Below, one piece after another: positions 12,907 to 20,254 of a stretch of DNA of 28,421 nt. Every line of letters starts with the position of its first letter. Position 1 is the stretch's first letter. Both the position numbers and the translations under genes were made by a program. The notes under the pieces are model-generated. The model was not told the DNA's origin. It ran no database searches and saw nothing but the letters and a program-made list of their open reading frames with translations. Source of the stretch: a virus; IMG/VR virus record IMGVR_UViG_3300032246_000582, positions 1 through 28,421 of that record. One strand, given 5' to 3'.

Positions 12907-14741
12907 AATTTGTAGAATTATTAGAAGGCGCAGAGCCAAAGATGCCAGGAGCCCCTAGTGGCATAAAGATTATGACACCTCAGCAATTTGTTGCTAAAAG
13001 TGGTGACACGCCTGATGAAAAAGATGAAGAACTAAAAGAATTTGCTCCATACGATCACAACGATAGTGACGATGATTTTGATGGCGAGGAAGATGATGAA
13101 GAATTAAGAAGTTTATATGATACCAAAGCTGAATTAGAAGCAGAATTGGATTATGCTGAAGATGATGAAGAAAGAGAACAGCTAGAATCAGATTTAGAAG
13201 ATGTTCATGCTAGGATTCAACAAATAAAGCCAGATGCTATCCTTGAGCAAGGTGTGGCGGAAGGCTCGTTAAACGAATTTGCTCAGGGATCGGGCGGCGG
13301 CGAATCAGGACGATGGTACACAGACGATGAAATGACTGACATAGTAGGTGATGGCTGGTGGCAGGACATGGACGTCAGCGGTGCAAACATTGGCGTAATT
13401 GATTCAGAAGTGCCAAAAGAATACATGATACAAGAAGCACAGGCTTGGTTAGATGACCAGGGTTATAGTGTTCAAGTATTAAATTGTAAAGTAAATGATG
13501 ATGACATGGAATGGTATATCGAAGGCAGTTTTCAAAACTCCGGCTTTGCTAAAAAAGGCATGGCAGAGAGTCAAGTACACTTAGATAGAATTCGTAGTCT
13601 ATCTGGACTAGGTGAAGCAACTAAACTACCAGCACAAACTCGTGATTTGGGCGGTCAAGAGTTCCAAGACTATATGAATCGTATCGTTGGCACACCTGAC
13701 TTAGATAAAAGTGGTAATGTCAAAGTAGATAAAAAGGGCAATGAAAAGTATGTGTCTGGTAAAACAAAAACAGACAAGTATAAAATGCCTTACATACATC
13801 GTAGTAGTGTAGTTACTTACTTAAGCCCAGATGGTAAGACATATGATGAAGATGCGGTTAAACAAACATTAGCAGTTCGTCCAAAAGCATTACTAAAACA
13901 AAATGAAAAGATGAAGCATAGCAACGGGGAATTAGAACAGTTCTTTAACGTTGGCTTTGCAGCATTAGTGGGTATCGCATTAGACCAAGAGACAAACAAT
14001 CTGATTGTTGTTAACACATGCCCGGGCGCAGGTAGTTGTAAAGTAGATTGCTTTGCTATGAAAGGTGGTAAGATTCAATTCAAAGCTGCTTGGCAAAGTG
14101 ATGGGCGTATATTAACTTATCTATTGAATGACCCTGATGGTTTCTTCAATCAACTAAGTGGTGAAATAACTAAAGAAGCAGCACTAGGTAAGAAGGGTGG
14201 TTATACTGTAACTATTCGTTGGCATGACGCCGGTGACTTCTTTAGTCCAGAATACTTAGACATGGCACTAAAGATGGCAGCACAGCATCCAGATGTTAAG
14301 TTCTATGCTTACACTAAGATGGCTGGCGCAGCACTAGCTAAAAAACCAAGTAACTTCATTATTAATTGGAGTGAAGGTGCTCATACAAGCCAAGAGAAAC
14401 AGGTTAAGGCTAAAGATGCTAACTTAGATACAACTAAGAATAGTCGTATCGTTCCTGATGATATGTTCCAAGACTTACTAATCAAGGATGAAAAAGGTAA
14501 TCTAGTTAAAGGTGAAGCAGGACAATGGCAAGTACAACCTAACAAACTACCTGAATTGAAACAAAGATTGGCTAAAGAGTATGGTATTAGTGCTAACTCT
14601 ATATTGAGTTACGATGAGTACATGGCTAAACGCAAATCAATCCCAGCTGGTATGAAGTACAATGTTATCGTTGCGCCGGGTGAGGGTGATATCAGTGCTA
14701 ACGATCCTAACATTGTCTCAACATTATTGTTAAGACACTAA
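12903..14741 (+). CDS. Gp88-like domain protein with capsid-targeting-like N-terminus
   Basis: 612 aa. It begins MKFVELLE-GAE, again matching the prohead protease rule. Residues about 35-110 are very acidic and partly coiled-coil (DDEELRSLYDTKAELEAELD). Residues about 116-223 form an inserted module bounded by GVAEGS and GMAESQ. The C-terminal half is a Gp88-type domain: NTCPGAGSCKVDCFAMKGGK (Cys373, 379, 383), then TIRWHDAGDFFSPEYL (437-452), HPDVKFYAYTKM, and a final APGEGDISANDPNI. Proteins of this group have a clustered Cys motif that may bind a metal or Fe-S centre; their reaction is unknown to me. Starts with ATGA overlap. Probably a packaged enzyme. Confidence 0.7.
   Translation: MKFVELLEGAEPKMPGAPSGIKIMTPQQFVAKSGDTPDEKDEELKEFAPYDHNDSDDDFDGEEDDEELRSLYDTKAELEAELDYAEDDEEREQLESDLEDVHARIQQIKPDAILEQGVAEGSLNEFAQGSGGGESGRWYTDDEMTDIVGDGWWQDMDVSGANIGVIDSEVPKEYMIQEAQAWLDDQGYSVQVLNCKVNDDDMEWYIEGSFQNSGFAKKGMAESQVHLDRIRSLSGLGEATKLPAQTRDLGGQEFQDYMNRIVGTPDLDKSGNVKVDKKGNEKYVSGKTKTDKYKMPYIHRSSVVTYLSPDGKTYDEDAVKQTLAVRPKALLKQNEKMKHSNGELEQFFNVGFAALVGIALDQETNNLIVVNTCPGAGSCKVDCFAMKGGKIQFKAAWQSDGRILTYLLNDPDGFFNQLSGEITKEAALGKKGGYTVTIRWHDAGDFFSPEYLDMALKMAAQHPDVKFYAYTKMAGAALAKKPSNFIINWSEGAHTSQEKQVKAKDANLDTTKNSRIVPDDMFQDLLIKDEKGNLVKGEAGQWQVQPNKLPELKQRLAKEYGISANSILSYDEYMAKRKSIPAGMKYNVIVAPGEGDISANDPNIVSTLLLRH
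13248..13571 (+). other. In-frame, GC-richer inserted module bounded by GVAE-G and GMAE-S sites
   Basis: This part of the 612-aa gene is visibly richer in G and C (about half) than the AT-rich coding sequence on both sides. It encodes QGVAEGSLNEFAQGSGGG, a globular-looking stretch (DDEMTDIVGDGWWQDMDVSG to MEWYIEGSF) and KKGMAES. Both borders have a Glu followed by a small residue after hydrophobic-x, similar to the capsid-targeting cleavage sites. From memory, GVAEGSLNE-like segments recur in unrelated aquatic phage proteins. Confidence 0.5.
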
Positions 14742-14742
14742 A

Positions 14743-15351
14743 ATGCGAGCAAATGAATTTGTAACTGAAAGTTTATTTGGGTTAGGAAGACAATCACCTA
14801 GGTTGAATCAAACTTTTTTAGATGCTTTTCATGCATGGCAATCAAACAGCAGTAACTTAAAAGAAGTTGAACAAGCGGCAACAGTGATTCTCAATGATCC
14901 TGCGTCAAAACCTTATCAGACTCCTCCGAGCAATATCAAAGAAATCTATCGCACCATTGGCGATATCAACAAAACACAAACAGCAAGAAATCGTGTGGCT
15001 GTTGCGTATGCTACAAACCTAGCAGGTGCTGAATATTATTTTAGAATTCAAAGTAAAAATAACAAAGATTTTCATGTTGTGAAGAAGCAATTTAATCCAC
15101 AGGACTTCTTGTTGGACTTTGCGGCTTTATGTAAGGGATTGGGTCTTACTAACGCACAATATCAAAAAGAAAACGAAATATGGATGCGTCCAACTCAATA
15201 CTATGCTTCTTACAATGCTGATGAACTAGTTGACCGTCGTAGTTGGATTCAGAAAATTTCTGGCAGAACACAACATCCAACAGTGCAGGCTAAAAATGTG
15301 GCTGTACAAAAACAAGCCGCACAAAATAAAGAACTAGACGATTTACTATAA
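14743..15351 (+). CDS. Putative packaged protein with capsid-targeting-like N-terminus, 202 aa
   Basis: Starts MRANEFVTE-SLFGLG, the third consecutive gene with an EF-x-x-E opening and a small residue after Glu. The rest is soluble and mixed alpha/beta (NLKEVEQAATVILNDPASKP, YYFRIQSKNNKDFHVVKKQF, FLLDFAALCKGLGLTNAQYQ) and ends in a Gln/Ala/Lys-rich helix. No catalytic motif or family was recognised. It begins one base after the previous stop and completes the plus-strand block. A role inside the virion is inferred only from the N-terminus and neighbours. Confidence 0.65.
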   Translation: MRANEFVTESLFGLGRQSPRLNQTFLDAFHAWQSNSSNLKEVEQAATVILNDPASKPYQTPPSNIKEIYRTIGDINKTQTARNRVAVAYATNLAGAEYYFRIQSKNNKDFHVVKKQFNPQDFLLDFAALCKGLGLTNAQYQKENEIWMRPTQYYASYNADELVDRRSWIQKISGRTQHPTVQAKNVAVQKQAAQNKELDDLL

Positions 15352-15366
15352 GGCAAGCTGTGCCAA

Positions 15367-16191
15367 CTACACCTTAAGTAGTTCTTCTAAAGTGTATAAC
15401 TCTTTCATATAGGGTGACACATTATCTAATACAGATACTGCTAAGTCACCCTTTCTTCTTGGACCATATTTTACGTCAAAGTCAACATTGTTAACCTTCT
15501 TGTATAGATTAACAATGTCCCTAACTGATGTACCCACACCGTGTCCTAAACATTCTATCTGATTACTAGGCTTTTCAATAGCACTACGCAATGCGTCACA
15601 TATCTCATTAACATGAACATAATCACGCACACAGGTTCCATCACTTGAACCATAATCTGTACCAAAGATAGTAAACTCTCCTGTCTCTTTAGTTTTCAAT
15701 AGATTATACATTAGTCCATCTGGATTCGTTGGAGCGAATCCGTCACTACCAATCACGTTGTAGAATCTGAAAGTTGTATAGGGTGTAGGCTTATGAGTAG
15801 TATAATACTCACGTACAACATCTTCCGCAGCACGTTTACTGATGCCATATGCGCTTTCACAATCTTGTGCAGCTCCTGTGCTAGCAAAGATAAAGTTCTT
15901 TGTCTTTACCTTATTAATAACATTCATTGTGCCATTTAAGTTAGTAATGTAATAGCTTAGTGGGATCTTTTCACTTTCACCTACATTGACTAGTGCAGCT
16001 AAATGAATCACACAATCAAAATCAGTTGGCAATTCAAATAGTTTGCGAATGTCAATCTGATAGAATTCACGTAGCCCATCTGCTTGTGGTACATTGATAT
16101 CTAGCCCATATACTTCATAATCGTTAGATAGCATCTTAATTAGATGACTACCAATATAACCTGAACAACCTGTTATTAATATTTTTTTCAT
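15367..16191 (-). CDS. NAD-dependent sugar epimerase, GalE-like (extended SDR)
   Basis: 274 aa, shorter than E. coli GalE (338). The nucleotide-binding motif is ITGCSGYIGSHL (Gly8, 11, 14). The catalytic Tyr115 and Lys119 lie in AYGISK, with Ser104-Thr105 upstream. The substrate region has FRFYNVIGSDG and DGTCVRDYVHVNEICDA, which closely match UDP-glucose 4-epimerases. The C-terminus RRKGDLAVSVLDNV is also typical. Its ATG overlaps the stop of the glycosyltransferase gene (TAATG), so the two are probably co-translated and the epimerase may supply that enzyme's nucleotide sugar. No clear terminator separates it from the convergent gene ending at 15351. Confidence 0.85.
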   Translation of the reverse strand: MKKILITGCSGYIGSHLIKMLSNDYEVYGLDINVPQADGLREFYQIDIRKLFELPTDFDCVIHLAALVNVGESEKIPLSYYITNLNGTMNVINKVKTKNFIFASTGAAQDCESAYGISKRAAEDVVREYYTTHKPTPYTTFRFYNVIGSDGFAPTNPDGLMYNLLKTKETGEFTIFGTDYGSSDGTCVRDYVHVNEICDALRSAIEKPSNQIECLGHGVGTSVRDIVNLYKKVNNVDFDVKYGPRRKGDLAVSVLDNVSPYMKELYTLEELLKV

Positions 16192-17543
16192 TATAATCCT
16201 TCAAATAAATCTAACCCGTAATCTTCTTCTACTGGTACAAACAACGGATCTTTACTCAAGTAGGTGTTGTCATCTGTGTAAACAACATGTAAAAATTTAT
16301 GCTTGTTAGTCAATACACTTTCAAAATCTTCACGTGCCAAATGACTACGTTCTAAATCACTAATGTAATCACTATACTTTACTGTAGTATAAGTATTGAT
16401 TTTAGCAGCATTTGTATTACTTTGTCTGGGGACAAAGTTATCTATAAATTCTATCCAACCCCTAGCAACTTCATTATCCAACTCACGTACATAATCTAAT
16501 GCTGAATGTATTTGAGATGTACCATACAATCTTTTAATTGTATCTGCGGCTTGTGTGATGCTGACTTTATAGTAGTAATCTTCATTGAAGTTATCACTCC
16601 AATCTTGTGTATCAAGCACTACGCATGGCATATGCCCAAGACATTCTAAAAAAGCAAACGGATAATTTTCACGTAAACTGGGCATAAAGAATACACTACT
16701 GCTACGAACAAAATCTACTTTCTCTTGCCCAGTAATGCCGGCACGAATTTCATAATCAGTAATATTTGCTTCCTCAAATGCCTTGATGAATTTCTTTTCA
16801 CCGTTAGTGTTAGTCATTACTTTACAGGGTAGTTTACATTCTTTCATTGCACGTATATATGCTTCTGGGTTCTTACCTTCTTCCCATCGTCCAATGAACA
16901 ACACACCCTTCTTAGGACCTTTGTACGGTTCAAGTAACCCACGTTCACTCATTGGCATACGTAATAACGCACAGTTCTTAGCACCATGTTTGGTTAGTTC
17001 ATCAATGTTCTTTTGACTTTGAGTTCCTATATAAATATCACTAAACTCCATATGTTTGTTGTAGAAGTTGTGATATGCTTCAATGAACACATCACTAAAG
17101 TTTTGTGATTCACGGAATATCATGCTATGCAAGTGTGTATAGAACATCACGGGTATATACTTGCTTAGTCCCATTGCATATGCTGCACTCATTGCCTCTT
17201 GAGTATTGCACACCATCATATCATAGATGTTAGATTCAAATGCATGTAGGATGCTTTTACGAAAGTTAACAATTTTTTCAAAGTTGATTGTATCGCTAAA
17301 TGCGAATGTAGCAGTATGGTCTGTGTACTTAAGTGGTTTTTTTGTGTAGATTACATTAGCGCCAAGTTCTTTGACTACTTCACTAAATTCGTGTGTGGGT
17401 TCTTTATCTAGTATAATATCAACTTTCCAATTGATACGTTGACATAGTTCTGTGAATCCTTTAGCGAATTGACCTATACCACCATGCGGTATAAAGTGTT
17501 GATCGCTAATCAGAAACATTATTCTTTTATTATATGTCCGCAT
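16191..17543 (-). CDS. GT4-type glycosyltransferase
   Basis: 450 aa from the ATG at 17543, which has GAGG six bases upstream; starts at 17555 or 17519 are possible. The N-terminal domain begins KRIMFLISDQHFIPHGGIGQFAKGF, with the Gly-rich acceptor loop of GT4 enzymes. The donor domain contains KGVLFIGRWEEGKNPEAYIRAM and FFMPSLRENYPFAFLECLGHMPCVVLD, where E-x7-E-like Glu residues lie. About 80 residues after the fold are unassigned. Coupled to the GalE-like gene and to the small gene before it. The operon link to queD/queE makes glycosylation of a DNA base one possible role; a surface or virion glycan is equally possible. Confidence 0.82.
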   Translation of the reverse strand: MRTYNKRIMFLISDQHFIPHGGIGQFAKGFTELCQRINWKVDIILDKEPTHEFSEVVKELGANVIYTKKPLKYTDHTATFAFSDTINFEKIVNFRKSILHAFESNIYDMMVCNTQEAMSAAYAMGLSKYIPVMFYTHLHSMIFRESQNFSDVFIEAYHNFYNKHMEFSDIYIGTQSQKNIDELTKHGAKNCALLRMPMSERGLLEPYKGPKKGVLFIGRWEEGKNPEAYIRAMKECKLPCKVMTNTNGEKKFIKAFEEANITDYEIRAGITGQEKVDFVRSSSVFFMPSLRENYPFAFLECLGHMPCVVLDTQDWSDNFNEDYYYKVSITQAADTIKRLYGTSQIHSALDYVRELDNEVARGWIEFIDNFVPRQSNTNAAKINTYTTVKYSDYISDLERSHLAREDFESVLTNKHKFLHVVYTDDNTYLSKDPLFVPVEEDYGLDLFEGL

Positions 17544-17724
17544 TCCATACCTCATCTATTTCAGGAACAGTACACCATTCTGTCCATCCAAGTGTTTTAA
17601 GAAACCCACCTGTAGTTGTATTATGTGCGCCATAGTCAGTAACCTCTGTTTGATAACGATATTGTAATATTTTTACAGGGCCATCCCATCCTGCTGTAAT
17701 GAGCCAGCGCATTTCAAATCTCAT
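17530..17724 (-). CDS. Hypothetical protein, 64 aa
   Basis: Begins MRFEMRWLITAGWDGPVKIL and is Trp/Tyr-rich (GWTEWCTVPEIDEVW). No family recognised. Its ATG overlaps the preceding stop (ATGA) and its end overlaps the glycosyltransferase start by 14 bases, so it lies in a fully overlapping run of genes. The aromatic, beta-like composition suggests a small folded domain. Confidence 0.65.
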   Translation of the reverse strand: MRFEMRWLITAGWDGPVKILQYRYQTEVTDYGAHNTTTGGFLKTLGWTEWCTVPEIDEVWNADI

Positions 17725-17966
17725 ACTAAATCCTTTAATCTTGCTACTAAATATTCATCTTTATCATACCAACGATCTTCAAACACCCAATCTGCAAACC
17801 CTGATACATACCCTGCGGTAATACAATATGCACTCTCTAACCATATTATACGCTTTGTTATATAGCATCGTCTAGGGATAAGGGTAAACTTTAATTTTCT
17901 ACCCCTGATACATCTTTTAAAATGATAATCATCGGCTGACATTTTAGTCCAATCACTTGAGGGCAT
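17721..17966 (-). CDS. Hypothetical basic protein, 81 aa
   Basis: Starts MPSSDWTKMSADDYHFKRCI at 17966, where its ATG overlaps the stop of the 31-aa gene (TAATG). A second Met at residue 9 is a possible alternative start. It is basic and Cys-containing (KRCIRGRKLKFTLIPRRCYITKR), with a hydrophobic, aromatic C-terminal half (WLESAYCITAGYVSGFADWVFEDRWYDKDEY). No family recognised. Ends with ATGA into the 64-aa gene. Confidence 0.65.
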   Translation of the reverse strand: MPSSDWTKMSADDYHFKRCIRGRKLKFTLIPRRCYITKRIIWLESAYCITAGYVSGFADWVFEDRWYDKDEYLVARLKDLV

Positions 17967-18061
17967 TATTCTCTATCCACTCTAGCATCTATATTGGAAC
18001 GATAGCACATGTATAATACACCTACTATATATCCAAGCAAACATCCCCAAAAGAAATCCAT
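17966..18061 (-). CDS. Membrane micropeptide, 31 aa
   Basis: MDFFWGCLLGYIVGVLYMCY followed by RSNIDARVDRE: one transmembrane helix with a charged C-terminal tail. The ATG overlaps the queE stop (TGATG) and the TAA overlaps the next ATG (TAATG), so it occupies exactly the space between two genes with one-base overlaps at each end. That arrangement strongly suggests a translated gene. Function unknown; the positive-inside pattern would place the tail in the cytoplasm. Confidence 0.65.
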   Translation of the reverse strand: MDFFWGCLLGYIVGVLYMCYRSNIDARVDRE

Positions 18062-18903
18062 CAAGTGCCCCACTCGTTTTTGAATAACGGCACTTGTAAT
18101 CTATCACTATAACGCCAGCCTAAGCGCATTGCTTCATTGGCGACATTTCTAGCATTCAATGTATAAAGTTTCTCAACACCACCGCATGGCATCAAATATA
18201 CATGACCTCTGAAGCCACGCTTACGATATTCATCTACTGCTTGTTGTGCTTCTAGTACATCTTCTTTTGTCGCTACAACAAACTTAAGATATACATGACC
18301 TACTTGACTATATTCATATACAATATCAGGACGTATTGCTTCACTCCATTTTTCACCACTGATACTGAGTTTAGGACTAACACTAAATGTGATTGCACCC
18401 TTAGAACGATTAATGGCCCACTGATGCAAAAATATTTTCAATTCTTGATGTAATGATTGTGTACCGTTAGTTTCAAATGTTAGTTCTTGCAATCCACGCA
18501 TATTATCATGTGAAAGCAGTTCTGGATAACTACGTTGCCAGCCTAATAACGGCTCACCGCCCGTAATAACAAGGTGCTCATCCATCCAACGATTGTTAGG
18601 AAGTATAGACATAATGCTACTAACAATAGTATCGGTACTGAGCATAGGACTAAGATGTTTGAAATTAGGGTCCCAACTTGCATAACTATCACATCCAGTA
18701 CTGACAAGTGGTAAGGATTTGTAATCCGTATAAGTTTCTGCTTTAATGAGATTTCGTTCTTCACTTAACTGTCCTTTAGGCATGCCGAAGCCACCGCATG
18801 TGAAATTACATCCGTAAGTTCTTAAAAAGACTGAGGGTACACCCATGTATCTGCCCTCTCCCTGAATACTATAAAATAATTCACTAATTTTTAAATTTGA
18901 CAT
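18061..18903 (-). CDS. queE: QueE-type radical SAM enzyme, 7-carboxy-7-deazaguanine synthase
   Basis: 280 aa from the ATG at 18903, which has AGGA in range and lies one base after the queD stop. QueE converts 6-carboxytetrahydropterin to 7-carboxy-7-deazaguanine (CDG). Visible landmarks: ISELFYSIQGEGRYMGVPSVFLRTYGC at the start, the radical-SAM GGEP motif in VITGGEPLLGWQ, FETNGTQ, and ISFSVSPKLS-like TFSVSPKLS. The Cys motif is unusual: Cys32 and Cys36 in GCNFTCGGFG, but the expected third Cys of CX3CX2C is Phe; Cys71 in STGCDSYASWDP may replace it. It is followed by the membrane micropeptide and glycosyltransferase genes in one overlapping operon. Confidence 0.88.
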   Translation of the reverse strand: MSNLKISELFYSIQGEGRYMGVPSVFLRTYGCNFTCGGFGMPKGQLSEERNLIKAETYTDYKSLPLVSTGCDSYASWDPNFKHLSPMLSTDTIVSSIMSILPNNRWMDEHLVITGGEPLLGWQRSYPELLSHDNMRGLQELTFETNGTQSLHQELKIFLHQWAINRSKGAITFSVSPKLSISGEKWSEAIRPDIVYEYSQVGHVYLKFVVATKEDVLEAQQAVDEYRKRGFRGHVYLMPCGGVEKLYTLNARNVANEAMRLGWRYSDRLQVPLFKNEWGT

Positions 18904-18904
18904 G

Positions 18905-19387
18905 TTAATCCTGAAACTCGTTATCTTCTCTATGTCCTTGTCGTCCTGCCATATTGCTATCAGTCTCACGTACCTCTACCTTGCAGCACCAGACCCGAGC
19001 AGCTTCTTCACTGCCGCAGTTTGGCAAGAAGATTGTGTTAATGTATTCATATAAGAAATCAGCAAGTCCTTCACACCCAGTACGTTCTACTTCTGTTATC
19101 TTTGCTAGTTTAAGTCTACCCAATTCAAGTAAGTGTTCACGCATTGGGTCATCTTGTGCGACTAGTAATGTATGATCGAACCAATCTTCTAGTAAGCCTT
19201 TAAGTGGCTTTAGTCCACCAAAGTCAGTTACCCAGTTACGGGCATCTAATGTATCTGCTTCAAATTCAAAATGAAACGACATTGCGTAACCATGAATTAA
19301 GTTACAATGACTATCTGCACGCCATTGACGATAAGCGACTGGACCTATCTGCTTGTACGTTTTTGTACTAAAATATTTCTTTGCCAT
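18905..19387 (-). CDS. queD: QueD-like 6-carboxy-tetrahydropterin synthase (PTPS/T-fold)
   Basis: 160 aa. QueD turns dihydroneopterin triphosphate into 6-carboxytetrahydropterin. Recognisable parts: SHCNLIHGYAMSFHFEFEA with the candidate catalytic Cys28, NWVTDFGGLKPLK, WFDHTLLV with His72, TGCEGLADFLYEYI with the substrate-anchoring Glu106, and KVEVRETDSNMAGRQ with Glu141. The usual zinc His triad is altered: the HGH is HGY (His32, Tyr34), and no AAH precedes it (AYRQWRADSH instead). His27 or His39 could compensate. A TTTACA-N17-TATAAT promoter is directly upstream. Forms the queD-queE pair with one-base spacing. Confidence 0.87.
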   Translation of the reverse strand: MAKKYFSTKTYKQIGPVAYRQWRADSHCNLIHGYAMSFHFEFEADTLDARNWVTDFGGLKPLKGLLEDWFDHTLLVAQDDPMREHLLELGRLKLAKITEVERTGCEGLADFLYEYINTIFLPNCGSEEAARVWCCKVEVRETDSNMAGRQGHREDNEFQD

Positions 19388-19404
19388 GATATTCTCCTAT
19401 GTTA

Positions 19405-19433
19405 ATTATAGCATAGGCAGCAGAATTTGTAAA
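19405..19433 (-). promoter_or_regulatory. Sigma70-like promoter TTTACA-N17-TATAAT
   Basis: Minus strand -35 at 19433-19428, 17-base spacer, perfect -10 at 19410-19405, reading into queD. The leader holds TAGGAGAATATC just before the ATG, a strong ribosome-binding site. This gives queD-queE and the downstream glycan genes their own transcription start. Confidence 0.88.
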
Positions 19434-19459
19434 GCGGGATGACGCCGAGACCGCTACTA

Positions 19460-20254
19460 TTATTTACCTAAATTCATTTCTTTTCGTATATTAGTAGCAC
19501 TTATTTGTGTAATACTTTCATCAAAAGTTTCTTCTCCTAACGTGTAACCTACACCGCGGCCCCATCCAATGTGAACAATATTGGGTACAACTTGTATTTC
19601 ATATTGCCCTTGATACAATGGGTCTAAGTCTCGACGGATATATTTCTTAACTTCTTCTATGGCAAAAGGATTACTATCTTGCCAACCTTGCACATCACGT
19701 ACTTGAATAATCACTTGCCCGGTCTTTGCTAATAGTCGTTCAAACAATGCACGATGACCATCATGCCATGGTTGCCAGCGACCTAGCATCTGTACTGTTT
19801 CTTTCTTCCAATCAAACACAGGTCTACGACGGTTCATTTTCAAATGAAACCCAATAAACTCAGCCCATTTTTCTGCATTCTGCTCGTTAACACGGAAGTC
19901 ATATGTTTCTGGTTCAATGAAGGCTTTGTTGGTATCAGCATAGCGACCTTCACGAATAGTATCTACCCAAATAGTCCAATCTGCACTGTAGTTCTCACGC
20001 ATTTCAACTAGTGGTGCAACAAAGTCAGCAATCACATATTCAGTTTCTACTTTGGTAGATAATTCATACATACGCTTGCTTTGGCGAATGCGACCTTCAG
20101 TACTAAAGTCCCAATCATCATATTTTTTTCGTATTTCATCGGCATTTAACCAAGTTACTGACATAAAGTTATTATTCATAAACTCTATTAAGTTTTGTGC
20201 CAATGTGGTTTTACCTGCTCCAGGCAGGCCCATAATTAGTATTCGTTTTACCAT
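19460..20254 (-). CDS. Fusion of CysC-like P-loop kinase and nucleotidyltransferase
   Basis: 264 aa in two domains. Residues 1-about 130: Walker A GLPGAGKTT (9-17), NADEIRKKYDDWDFSTEGRIRQ and WVDTIREGRYADTNKAFIEP, a pattern close to adenylylsulfate kinases. Residues about 150-264: GRWQPWHDGH (158-167), the HxGH motif of nucleotidyltransferases, and ISATNIRKEM (251-260), the ISxTxIR motif, as in NadM-type enzymes. The domain order is opposite to NadR (NMN adenylyltransferase then kinase) but the same as in PAPS synthetases. The start overlaps the end of the sulfotransferase-like gene by seven bases. Substrate unknown; nucleotide-activated sulfate, sugar or NAD precursor are all options. Confidence 0.75.
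   Translation of the reverse strand: MVKRILIMGLPGAGKTTLAQNLIEFMNNNFMSVTWLNADEIRKKYDDWDFSTEGRIRQSKRMYELSTKVETEYVIADFVAPLVEMRENYSADWTIWVDTIREGRYADTNKAFIEPETYDFRVNEQNAEKWAEFIGFHLKMNRRRPVFDWKKETVQMLGRWQPWHDGHRALFERLLAKTGQVIIQVRDVQGWQDSNPFAIEEVKKYIRRDLDPLYQGQYEIQVVPNIVHIGWGRGVGYTLGEETFDESITQISATNIRKEMNLGK

Noticed and set aside
12349-15351. Block of host-derived or prophage cargo genes
   Set aside because: The shared capsid-targeting-like N-termini and phage-type domains fit a virion module better, and no attachment sites or integrase are seen.
15352-15383. Terminator at the convergent junction before galE
   Set aside because: Two weak inverted repeats (GGCA/TGCC and AACTAC/GTAGTT) are present but neither is GC-rich and neither has a T-tract.
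17024-17036. TATAAATA on the plus strand as a late promoter
   Set aside because: It lies inside the minus-strand GT4 gene with no plus-strand gene after it; it is likely chance in AT-rich coding sequence.
18903-18969. Upstream in-frame extension of QueE adding 22 residues
   Set aside because: It would overlap queD, and the extra residues do not resemble QueE; the ATG at 18903 has a good RBS and one-base spacing from queD.
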